A model generated the notes under the pieces. That model had not been told where the DNA came from. It did no database searches and saw nothing but the letters and a program-made list of their open reading frames with translations. A DNA stretch of 64,000 nucleotides, from contig OU612073.1 in assembly GCA_914767715.1 (NCBI GenBank), positions 12,708,001 through 12,772,000 of the forward strand. The letters run 5' to 3'. A program made the position numbers and the translations under genes. This document shows positions 12,960 through 25,100 of this stretch, in pieces (within the stretch, counting starts at the first letter, position 1; every line of letters begins with the position of its first letter). Source of the DNA: Membranipora membranacea. Taxonomy: Eukaryota; Bryozoa; Gymnolaemata; Cheilostomatida; Membraniporidae.

Positions 12960-13092
12960 GATTTGAGATTGATCTTCAACTCAGCCAAAAGTATTCAAGC
13001 ATCCCAAGTGATTTCCGATGAACTTGCACCATAGTTACAGTTACAGACTGTATTACCGTAATCTGTTTCTCGGGTTATTTCAAGACCTGGTT

Positions 13093-13152
13093 GTACTATA
13101 AATGTACTTACCTTTTCATAAGGTAGACCAATGAGTAACACACTATTACTCC
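13093..13152 (-). CDS. Possible minus-strand exon (start of a beta-sandwich domain)
   Basis: The minus-strand frame AYPRSNSVLLIGLPYEK ends at a strong donor GTAAGT. An acceptor GATATTAG matches the phase-1 end of the exon at 14835. The alternating hydrophobic pattern would suit the first strands of a fibronectin-III or Ig fold, but the match is weak. The reading frame also stays open through the donor for another 35 codons, so the exon boundary is uncertain. Confidence 0.3.
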
Positions 13153-13468
13153 TTGGGTAGGCAACTAATATCACAATAGGCATACTTGTTGCGCCACCCG
13201 AGTGACCTGAGACTCCTCCCTGCCCAAACTCCCTACTTGAATGAAGTAGCTAGCTGAGTTGTCTTCTCAATGCTGTCTCACTTCCTTCCTTCATTCATTG
13301 GCTGATTAAGACCCAGTGATTCCTATTTTTCAGTTTCTTGATTGCACCAACACGTAGTTTCACTTTGAAAAGAGTATTTTCTCCTGTAGACCTGGTAGGA
13401 AAAAAGTTCATTTCAAAGAAAGTAGGTTGTGCTGCTGCTTATTTGTTGGGTTATGAAAGCACTTAGAC

Positions 13469-14701
13469 CAGCTGTGGGCAACCTGCGGCCTTTTTACCAG
13501 TGCGGCCTAAACGGTAATCTTTTGCGGCCTAATTGTGTCTGTGAAAATCACTACACATTCAAGTTTTAGCTGTCATGTGGATGTCCAAGTATGCATCATA
13601 CATGACAAGTAGGTAGACCCAGAAATCGGGAGGTCTCCGCGGACAAACTCCCAACCCGGAATACGGCTCTGTGCCCCAGAGTGTCGGCGCAATTCAGCCC
13701 TTGTTTGTCATATTTCTAAGCCAAAACTTGAGCTTTCATATTATGAATTGCGTCATTTTACCTGTTTTTACATACAAGCAGTAATTGTAATAAGCAGTTA
13801 CATAGTAATATGCACTGCTGAGATAGGAAAACATAGTTTCCCTTGCAAAAAGAAGCTTAAAAAGTTTTCTGGGTAAGGGAAAACTGAAAAAAGGGAGGAA
13901 AAAGGGAGATAGGGAGGGGATGGAAAAAGACCCTAAAAACTGGGAGGCTCCCTACCAAAAAGGGAGACTTGTCAGGTATGGTATGCATTACCCTGTACAA
14001 GCTCAATTCATTGTTGGGATATCAAAATATTGGCAATCTGTATCAACCATGCACTAAGTAACTAACATGCAGAAAAAAAGGAAATTCCCAAGCCATTCTA
14101 CACAAAAGCAGCATGAATGTACTGGTGCCAACTACTTTTTCACGCGCTTCCATTTGAATAAATACCCCAAACAGTGAAGAAATTGCCGTAATATTGTGAG
14201 AAAATCAATTTTATCAATTCTTTCACCTTTTGATAATTAACTACAAATTGTTTTTAGCAAAGCTGTCATTTTGAGCAAGAATGGAAAAGTTGCTCTATCA
14301 AAAATTTGACATTGTTACAAGTGCGCCAGCATTTTGCCTGAAATGTTCCAGATTGAATCTCATTGACAAGTATGCAAATATTTACTGCGCTTCTTGAGCG
14401 CTCATCCTGCCCTTTGTCCTACTGCTCGAAACACTGGGAAATAGCCACGTACACAACCGTTTCCAGACACAAAAATTCAGTAGATTAGATAAACAAGATA
14501 AAGCTAAACTGATGCAGTTGAAAAATCTGATGCTTATTGCAACATAACAATAACATTTTTATCGACACATAAATCTGCTTTAGTTTGTTTAAAATGCTCG
14601 GTGCGAAATTATACAAGTTTGTGCCGGAAAAAATGTTGTGGCCTTTTGTGTTGATTCTGCATAAAATGCGGCCTTCTTCAAAAAAAGGTTGCCCACCCAT
14701 G
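13469..14701. mobile_element. Non-autonomous hAT-type DNA transposon
   Basis: A 1,233-bp element is bounded by imperfect terminal inverted repeats: CAGCTGTGGGCAACCTGCGG at the left and, read inward from the right, CATGGGTGGGCAACC. It is flanked on both sides by the identical 8-bp ACTTAGAC (13461-13468 and 14702-14709). An 8-bp target duplication and CA-start ends with a TGGGCAACC core are typical of hAT elements. GCGGCC-rich subterminal motifs occur near both ends. No transposase frame is present. It sits between two minus-strand exon fragments, that is, probably in an intron. Confidence 0.85.
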
Positions 14702-14834
14702 ACTTAGACTGTATACCTTTAGGTCCAGTATCTGCCTTCAATCATAGGTATTTCTGTGATGTGAAAAACCGTTGACTCATAGAGTATAATAATGGTAACA
14801 AAAGATGCATGTTGATGATGATGATGATACTCAC

Positions 14835-15044
14835 TGACTGTCATATAGATAGATGAGACATCAGTACGAAGACCTTGTCCAGACCTTAGATTGGTGGGGT
14901 AACAAAGGTTTGTCAAGACAGACTAGCCTGAAGTACGCTGTCACTGTTTTTGCACCACTTTACTAGCTCTTAATGCAACTGTGTATGTAGAGTGCAGGCT
15001 TGGTTTCAGTGGTGAAATCAAGAAGTTTGACTCCTTGGTGCAAT
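14835..15044 (-). CDS. Fibronectin-III-like domain, C-terminal half, two exons
   Basis: Exon 15044-14945 (acceptor CCATGTAG, donor GTGACA) encodes a fibronectin-III-like middle: LKPSLHSTYTVALRASKVVQ resembles the family's L.P...YTV.VRA signature. It ends in phase 2. Exon 14884-14835 (acceptor ATCTAAG, phase 2 start, donor GTGAGT) continues with SGQGLRTDVSSIYMTV, which fits the final strand of the domain. The two join in frame. I found no exon for the N-terminal half between 15044 and the ASCC3 start at 15401. Either it lies inside ASCC3 introns on the opposite strand or this is a gene remnant. SIYMTV also fits the loose ITIM pattern but is more likely a beta strand here. Confidence 0.5.
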
Positions 15045-15400
15045 CTACATGGTTTGAAAGGTATACCATACATAGCAATTAGTGCATACATCAATATGTA
15101 TATAAACAAAATACAATTCAATGCTAACGGTGCTTGCCTTAGCCTGTCTTGCCCATGACAAGCTACAATAAATAGAGGTAAGACTACACGGGAATCAACA
15201 GGAGCTCTAAAGTGAAGTCCCTTGCTCCCTTACTTGGCTCCTAGTCACAAAAAATATCTATTATTCTATATAGTAACCCATCACTACCATGTCTTTAAAA
15301 TAAATTGTATTCATATATGTATTGCTGGAGTGTATATAGCAGCGGCTAGCTGGAGAAAATATTTCAATTTAATTCTAGGTAAACATTATAGTGAGCTAAT

Positions 15401-18400
15401 ATGGACATAACTATGAAGGAGCCGCCCCGGCTGACTACAGCTTTACGTGCGTTTGCCCATTTATCCATACCTTATGAAAGGCCCTCGGCTGAAGAGTATA
15501 AGGAGATGGTAGCTAAAAAGATGCGACAGCGTGCAGCCAAGAAGATGGCTGCTGAGAGTCTTCAGTGGACTGAGCTTTCTGAGACGCTCAAAACTGAGGC
15601 TACAAAAGATGAGCGACCTGAGAACATCAAGGCTGCTTTGAGAGAACTTCTTCGCAAATCTAAAACTATTGGTAGGTTTGGTCATTGTGTGAGCTGTCAA
15701 TGATAGTCGCTGACTGCTTGTTTATTTGTGAACAAAGCTGGCACTTTTTAACCAGGGGTCACTGGGATCTTGAGTGCAAGAGTCTCATTACTCTTCCCCC
15801 CAACTATCCAAGTTCTCAATGGTAGGGAGCCCATCGTGTTTATGAATATGCTACTTAGCATTTTGGATTTGCCATGATATCTGCAATGCAAGTGAACATT
15901 CTTATTGCTTGCTGTGCTATGGCTATTAATGTGTCAGCGTGATGATCATGATACTAGAACTCTTAAACTCCAGACTCGCCAAATGTCCAAAAAATAAAGA
16001 GAATTGAGAGTTTAATTCTTGACCACATTACAGTTGGAGACATGAGTTCAGAGGTGATTGAGAGTGGAGCTGCATATCTCTTCCAGATCCTTCATGACAA
16101 GAAAAGAGTCTCTGCCTCTGAGATGCACGTTGTCAGAAACATGTTTGGTCCTCAAGCTAACACGGATGTACAAGCAATATGTGATCAGGTTCAAAGGTAT
16201 GTAGGCACCTGACTTGATTGCACTCCATTTTCACCGTCACGTCATATGTCGATCACCTGAAAAACACCTCTTGTCATACAAATCACTGATTCATTTAGAA
16301 TGATATACTGTTCTTAACTTGTGGCTTCGACTTTTTTGTGTACTTGCGGAACTACCACACCCTCTCTCTTTGTACCGTTAATCCAAACCATACAATATCT
16401 TTATTGTAGGATTGTATCATGGTTACCTGTTGAGACACTGGAAAATCTGATCAACAAGAAAGAGAACCAAGACACAGGGAATGGTGGGTTTGGGGCAAAC
16501 ATCAAAATCAACCCTCCTGTGTTCATCGACTACAGCAATGTAAAGTTACCAGAGAAGTCCAGACAGAGGCATAGAAGTATCGATATCAAGTATCAGCCTC
16601 CTAAACCTGTCAAAGGTGAGAGATGTTACTGCTGCCCTTAGACTTTCTTTCGTTTATATCTTTCTTTCAAACAATTAACGCTAATTTTCCCTGATTTTCA
16701 TTTAATATTCAAAATATCAGATTATTGAAAGAATGCTATCTACGCAATATGATATTTGATTGAATTAAAGTTCAATTATTCTAATTACCAATTCACACTA
16801 TTCCACATGACTGCGTGCAACACATGATAGTTTCGCTTGATGTGCGTAAATTTCGCTGATAACATATTCGAGCACTTTCCGACTAAAATTAAACTTTGTT
16901 GCTGGCTTTGATGTATTTTTACTTCACACCCCATCATCTGACAGTAGATCATACCGTTGTTTTCGTTTGGTGTTTGCTGAAGAAGTGAAGAAGAAGGGGA
17001 TAGAAGCAAACTATCTGAAGACAGAACTGGAGAAGAGGTTATCCGGGACCAGTGGTCTCTCTATCGGTGATTTATGTAATACTATATTTGACACACTCAG
17101 TTCGACACGTGCTGATGATCACATTCAGAATGAGGTAAACTGATTATATGATGATGATCAAAGAATACATTAATAATGAATGTACATTGCAGTTGACGTA
17201 ATTCAAAGTTGCAGTTGAAATATGCAGTACAACTGGGCTAGCATATGGTAGGTCCACATGCATGGTGGGTTTGGTTGGGGTGATATAGCATCCTGTCGCA
17301 ACGGTTTATAACTTTGCATGTGCAAATGTTTTTATAGTGGAAAATTCTGCCATAAATGAGAGTTGTCCTTTCTATATTATGATTTGTGAAGGAGAGAACA
17401 ACTACAAGTCATTGCGATAAATTATTTCACTGCAGAATTTTTCAGTTATGTGCCTGTAGTTTGAACTAAGTTTGATTCTAATTTTATTTATTTATTGCTG
17501 CAGCTGTTTGATGTCCTGGGATTTGATCAGTTTGAGTTCATACAAGAACTGCTAAATAAGAGGCAGGAGATTGTGGCTGCTATACTTCAAGCCCCGACAG
17601 CTGTGGCACCAACTGGAGGAGGCCTCAGGCTAAGAGATCTAGAGAGTAAACCAAACTATGGAGCTCAGGTTACAATACAAGTAAGTCAAGTTGTCATAGG
17701 ATTATTATCAAACGTTTATATAGAGGTTTCGATATAAGACTGCATACTTGAGGGATTCTGAATTTACCATGTTGATTGTGACACACTACACATTTTAGGA
17801 TTGTTTGTTTTGAATTTTTTAGAATTAATCGATAAAAAATAGAATTAATTGTTTTGCATTGTTCATAATGTTAATTCTTACTTGCATTGTGAGCAATAGA
17901 GTGTTACCATGTACTTTGATATGTAGTTTTCTCATCAGTACTTTTGTTATTTGCAGTCTGAGAGTGAAAAGAATCTGATTAAGGAAATAAGACGAGAGGA
18001 GAAAAGGTTAAACAGAAGAATGGAGAAGACATCTGGAGCAGATAACTTTCAGTCATCAGGAATTACATTAGATACTGACCATCTCAGAGCTATAAGGTAC
18101 TTACAGATTTATAATCATTTTGTTGTGAGTGTGGAAACCAAAAACCGACCCTGCTACTGGTACAGTATTTTGATATAAGCTCCAACACGCGCACTTGTTA
18201 TAAATTATGTATATATTTTTTAAGGTCGGTTTCATTCACTGTCTTGAACACTCATCACTCATCGCGAATAAGTCTACTGGTGAATCATGTCTGCCAGGTT
18301 CTTCACACAACGCTGACCAGCAGTAATAATAATTTCTTTACATCTTGGAGTATATTTAAGCTTTATTCATTTGAAGTTTGTTTATTGCCTATTTCTAATA

Positions 18401-19193
18401 TCCATCCTGTAATAGGTTGATAGCATCGAAACTACGGCACATAAGTGAGCGATAAAATAAAAAGGAGTCTGAGCTGCATCAGTTGAAAATTTGCATATAA
18501 AATATAAAATCATTAAGCTTTGTTACACCTGATTATTGTTGATATTTGATGACAGAGAGGAGCAGTTACTGACAGCTGCCAGTAGACCTGTATTCTCAGG
18601 ATCTATAAATAGAGGAGAGCAGGCTGTCGTATATCCCCATGTTTATGATCTGATGGCTAAGGCTAAACAGAGCTCTGCTTTTGTCGGCGGAACTAAGGTG
18701 AGATATGCTCACTATTAGGATAGGTATATGGTTGAGTTTAGTTTATTATCACATCCGATATTACCATGTGATAATAAAAATGTATCAGACTGATTACATC
18801 ATCTCACCTGGAGAGGGTGTCTGAAAGCCACTTTTTGTTAAACTACTGATTTGTCCCGTTTTTATGGACGTAAGTCTTGTGAATGAATCTATTATTACCT
18901 AATATGATGATATTTATCAGAGATGAAATAGATTTTGGCTTAACGCAGCTCAATGTAAACTGAAAAGATTTACTTTAAAGATAAACATTAAATTGAAGTT
19001 ATGTGCTCTCTGATGTTGAGGGGGTAACTCTTCAGTTTTATAAACCGTTTATCATTATCATACACAGTTGGTATTACCCGAAGGATTTACTAAGGAGAGC
19101 ACTAAGATGTATGAAGAGGTGAACATGCCTCCCACTCAAAAGGCTCCTGTAGATGTGGGCAAGGAGAGAATTCTCATATCGACTCTTGATCAA
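15401..19193 (+). other. ASCC3: ASCC3 N-terminal region (exons 1-8)
   Basis: Residues 1-459, the accessory region ahead of the first helicase cassette. It is mostly helical and charged, with KRLNRRMEK-type basic stretches around exon 6. It ends in the conserved lead-in [20 protein letters not shown] then RILISTLDQ, which precedes the Q-type region of the first cassette. In the family this region contacts the other complex subunits (ASCC2 binding). That role is taken from the family, not visible here. Confidence 0.85.
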
Positions 19194-22100
19194 GTAAGTG
19201 CTGATGTCTTTATCATAACTGTCACAATACCCAAATTACTGTGGAAAGGCTTCTTTCGGCACATTGACACCTTTTCCCATCCTCATAGGTCTTTAAAAGT
19301 CCACAATGAAAAGGTAGTTAATTTGAAGCTTCACAGTCTTTTCTTGAAACACAGGTGTAGCTGGAATGCCTGACTGTCAGAAAGTATTAATCCTACCCAA
19401 GGAGTTACCTCCTTGTCCTACCAGAGGATTTTTATCAAAGCTCGCCAACTGTTTTATTTAATACCTCAGGGTATTTCAACAGTGGATTATAAATAAATCT
19501 GCAAATCTGTAAATCTGTAAATTTGACAACTTGCATTTAACTAAACTTTGCTTCTATATCCGTAGGTTGGACAGATAGCCTTTAGAAACACAAAATCACT
19601 GAACCGTATCCAGAGTGTTGTGTTTGACACAGCTTACACTACTAATGAGAATCTGCTTATCTGTGCTCCTACTGGTGCTGGTAAAACTAATATAGCTATG
19701 CTGACTATACTACACACTATCCGGCAGCATATAGAGAATGGCGTCATACACAGGGACAAGTTTAAGGTATTTTATAATTAAAATTTGCATAGCAATATTG
19801 ATCTTCTGTTAGTTAAAAATGGGATTTCATTGCTCTCCAGGCATCTTACTGCTATGTTTTAATCTAAAAGGTTTCTTCTGCTAGCGAACTATGACCTACG
19901 GCAGATCAAAGAATAATGATTCTGTAGATTGAGATGCTTTCATCGATGATGCTGATTGACATGTTAATTCCAATATAGTTTTTTTTCCTATCTTGTCTTA
20001 CCAGAAGGAAACTCTTATGTAAAAACTTTGTTTTTTTGTTTTACCTCACACTTAAATTTCGAAGTAAAGTCCTCTGCTAGATGAAGTTTCTCCATCTATT
20101 TCTGATATGTAGATAGTATATGTGGCTCCTATGAAGGCTTTAGCTGCTGAGATGGTCAGGAATTTTGGTAAACGTCTAGAACCCCTCGGTATATCTGTGC
20201 GAGAACTGACTGGTGACATGTCTCTAACTAAAACTGAGATACTCAAAACTCAGGTCTGGTATTAATTACTGTTTGATATCATGTTTTGTTTATTGATTGG
20301 TAGAATATTGTATACATCTTTACAAAAAAAAAAGAATCCTGACATGTTTATCTTACATATGCGATGATGATATTTCTCGTAGTGGACCGTTCCTGCAATT
20401 AAGTTGTGAAAGTTAAGTCGTTTTATTGAGTGTCAGTGATATCCGGATGCAGCTTATTTGCAGGTTATCAAGCACTAAATCCCAAAAAAATATTTTATCT
20501 CCATTGTATGACCTCTTGCAAACTTTGATAATTGTATTTTGATAATATATTCTGTTGAATGTAGATGTTGGTGACAACCCCAGAGAAGTGGGATGTGGTG
20601 ACACGTAAGTCGACAGGTGATGTAGCACTTGTACAGCTTGTCAAATTACTCATCATAGACGAGGTGCACTTGCTCCATGAAGACAGAGGATCTGTTATAG
20701 AGACGCTAGTCGCCAGAACTCTCAGACAGGTTGGAAATTAGTCAGGCATAAACGCTACATTGCCATTGATATTGAAACAAACTAGAGACCATGTAGATTT
20801 TGACAAATGTTGTTTGCATTCTATTGTCAAAGAACGATTGGATGTAAAGTTGATTATCATTTATGTAGTCCTAGAATTGTCTCTTCCATGTGACGAATGG
20901 TATCAGTAATTAATTGGTTTGGCTCACGATCCTTAAATTATAAAAATTGAATACACATCTTCCTTGACCCAAAAATTATCCTTCAAATTGATAATCAAAC
21001 AACAATTTACCTATGTCTGTCTGAACCTATATGACTGATTCTATTCTCTTATTTACAGGTCGAGTCTAGTCAGTCTATGATCCGTATTGTGGGTCTCTCT
21101 GCCACCCTCCCTAACTACATGGACGTAGCTAAGTTTCTCAGAGTGAACCCTTTCCTTGGCCTATTCTTCTTTGATGCGCGGTTCAGACCTGTACCCCTCG
21201 GTATGACCTTCGTCGGAGTGAAAACTCTCAACAGGATCCAGAGGCTGGCTGATATGAACGAGGTGAGTAATGCTCTGATTGATTATCTTTCTATTTGGGA
21301 TATGATCATATTTCAGCAGGATAAAAGTACCAAATACAACATTTGACTCAGCTAATATGTAAGTTTGAGGGCTCTGCGTATCTAGATGTCAAACAAAATG
21401 TCATGATCCATTGAAATTTTGTTTTTTATTGAGTGGAAACCTCTAACCCAATTTTTGGTGCTTTAATGGCTTTAGTTGGTTTAGTGGTTGTAGCTGTGTT
21501 GGTGTTGTAGATGTTGTTGTTGTTGGTGTTAAAGTTGGTGTTGTTGTTTAAGCTGTAGAGCTAGATGAATGGACAGTATTTGTTGGTATTTTATGCAATA
21601 CATCTTTAGTATTTGTTACTCTAGAAGAATTATCCTAACTGTTGTAAATCTCCTGAGATGAAATATTTTTACCTGTTTCTTGGCTGTTGGCTAAATAGAT
21701 TTTTTTAACACAGTAACTTCATCCACATTGGAATATCTTGTCCATACAACATAATTTCCATGGCATGCACTGACACTCAATGTGGATGATGTCACTGTGT
21801 GAAAAAAAATGTGCCGCCAATCAAATGTCTATACCACTTTCGGACAAGTCTATCATGGCATCTTACTTTCTGGCGTAGCTGCATGTAGCTTAAAACAAAA
21901 TAATTTGTATCTGATCGAAAATCTGACAAAATACCCTTCCACAACTGTTTTGTTCTTAGAGTTGCTCATATTTTGTAAATAACCTTCATTCCTCATAATC
22001 CAGCATCAAATTCTTTCTATTCCTGTTGATCTGCCTGATAAGACTGTTGTTCTGCACTCTGACTAGCGGGATGGAATGCAACCAAATACAGCACAATTGT

Positions 22101-25100
22101 TCATGTGACCAATAACACACGGGTCCACCAATTTGCTACTGCACTTTCTGCAGAGGATGCGGTTATTTAGTGATGATGGAACTGGCTTGTTTTTAGACTC
22201 AGCATCTATCGAGCATTCACTGTAGTAGATTCGTCAATGTGACTTTGTTGCTCCAACTGAAACATCTGATTGGGAATATTAAAACAACCAGTCGCTGACC
22301 CTACTATCTTGTGTTTTTCCTGATTGTGTAAATTGATCTCCTGAATCTGTGACAGTCTCTGGCCATGGTATGTCAAGTTTTACTGTGAGCTGATGATCTT
22401 TTAGTGGTAGACAAGACTGTCGTTTGTTTTCTTGAGCGCGCGTTCTCTTGGCGACATAGAAAATGACTTGTACCATTTTATTAACTATTGGTAACCAATC
22501 TGTTAGTCAGAAGTTGTGTTCTTATGACAAATCTTATTTTTCTATTATTAATCACCCCATTGGTACAGAGAAAAAGATATAAAGCATTCACGCCTCAGAG
22601 AAAAATCATATGAATATTTATGATTGTAAAACAAAATGAATGGTAAAAGGTGTCAACAAAAAGATTTCTACTGACCTTCAAGAATCAGTTTATGCCCTTG
22701 AAAACAGGACTAATTCTATCTAAGAATTGTCTAGAAACTCTGTGCCTGCTAGTCATCTATAGAGTCATCTAATTTTCTCCTGTTTGCAGTTTGTTTATTG
22801 CCTAATTTATTTCTAATATCCATCCTGTAATAGGTTGATAGCATCAAAAGTATGGCACATAAGTAAAACAAAAGTTCCTTTTATTAAAGACAAACCTGCC
22901 TCTTCCAATTCAATCAACGAAATGATAATAGTTATAATATGGGTTCATGTGTTTTGTCATTGTCATTGAAAAAGAAAAAAGCTCTCAGTCAGAATTCACT
23001 GATATTATTTATACTAAATGTATCTTCGAAGAAGTTGACATTACACCACATCTCCACTGCTTTTTCATTGCATACATTACAAAGCAGTCTAAAAAACAAC
23101 ATTTCAATGTTATCAACCTTTTATTTGATATTGAAATGAAAATAAACCAATACCGATACCAATTAGCTCTGAGTCCCTGCTACTGATTAATTTTGAGTTT
23201 CTCTGGGTGCCAATTTTTTGTGTCTGTTTCCTCTTTGTTTTTTTCTTTGGTTGGTCTTGTTGCTTTGGAAGTTATTGCTGTTGCTGTTGTTGTCGTTGGT
23301 GTTATCATTGGTTTCTTCTTTACCCCTGTTCCCACTTGGTTTCTCATAGTCCTCTGTCGTCACCGGGATAGTTGTGACTGGCTGCTGAGCTGTAATGTCT
23401 ACAGTATAAAATACTGGGTGTATTTATTTATGGTTTTAGATGTTTGCTCAGATAAAAAGTAAAGGCTACAAACTGAAGTTTTCTTACAGCTTTGAATTTT
23501 AAGGTCAGGGAGTGTTAGCCTTGGGACTTGAAATCAAAAAAACATTTAATAACTTTACAGCTTGTAGTGAGCAAGTTATCAGCATCATATCACAACCTGT
23601 AATCCTGGCTTTGTTTTATATAAAAGAGAAAAAAATCAGTATATCTCCTACCTTCACCAGAATCATCAAATTCTTCTGCCCTGCCTTGTGTGTTGATGAT
23701 GGCCATATCTGGCGTGTTGGCATCAGCTATGTCTACTATGCTGAATGTTTCCTCCGTAGTTACTATACTAGTATCGTTTTCTGATAGCCATTCATCGAAT
23801 TGTTCCATCATCTGCACCAGTGTAGATATATTCTCTGCGTGGAACCTCTCATCTGCTAGGTTAAGTCTAGCCTGCAGACAAATGGGGTAGCCTTGTGTTA
23901 TATAAACCCAACTCCCCACTGATAACGCTAGTGCGGCAAGGACAAAAATCATTAGAATTATATTCCAGCCTGCAATGTTTATCTGTGGCGAGGTTTCTCT
24001 GTGTTCATTTCGATTATTATTCTGTCTCTTTCTCTGTTCTTTCAGACTGCCTCTAGTTTTGTTTGGATTCACTGCACAGGTTCTCGGGTGGGCGACGATT
24101 GAATACAAATCTGAAGTTGTGCTAATTTGTTTCTGTACTCGGCTAGGCTTATCAGCATATCTTAGTGCAGACATTTTGCTGAGTGAATGTAATATGCTAA
24201 CTTTCCTCTCTGCCTTCCTTAATTTATGTGTCAGTTCCTGGGGAAGGTGGTGATGAAGCAGCTGAATGAAATAATGTCGTCAGCGCTTACAAAATTAAAA
24301 TGTCATCTTGGTATAACAGCTAAGGTGTTGTCATCGTAGTTTTTACTGCTGTGCATCTTCCTATTGCAGGTATTCAGCAAAAAACTATAAAGAAGTGTTA
24401 GTTGTATGGTACAACTAACACTTCTTTACAGTTTATTTTACGTTACATTGCAATGGGGAATAAATGTTATGTCATTTCCTATAATTACTCATCTTGTATT
24501 TTTTTATTACACATGCACTATAGTTGGCTTCATTGACTTTGCAATCAGATTACTAAACAGCTCCTTCAGAGTCAGACAAAGATATGTCGACTTACCCTGG
24601 TGGCCAAGTTTCCTATCTTGTGCTGAGATGTGTCATTTTAAAATTGACTCAACTGTGAATCATTGAAATGATTGAACAAGCTTATTGTTTGTCTGGGTTG
24701 AATGCATTTGGAGTCTTTGCTTGGCCAAAGTTCTGCAAGTGAATTGAATTTCAACATTGAGCAATCATATTTGAAGCTGATAACTTTTGACTATTGGCTT
24801 TCAGACTCCTATCATCACCACTTTAATCCAATGTAATCTGCGTGTATATTTTTCAACCAAGTATGGTAATTTGTGAAATTGCATTGCCAAATTCAGTAGG
24901 TCAAAACTTTTGGTTGTTTTGTGTAATTTGTGGCATTTTGACCATGGCATTATGGCTGGGTACTGTAAACGGTGGCCCTCAAATCACGCTCAACAGTTTG
25001 CATCGAAATTCATGAGATTAATAGTTGATGCTCTTTGAGACCAAACCTGAAATACTCCCTTACCATTCACTGGTGGCAATGTTTTAACTGCAGCTGTTTT

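Noticed and set aside
14485-14700. Small minus-strand frame within the hAT element
   Set aside because: It starts inside the terminal inverted repeat and has no transposase motif.
22279-22476. 65-codon minus-strand frame upstream of gene E's end
   Set aside because: No membrane segment, no similarity to the E/F first exon and no fitting splice sites; treated as chance.
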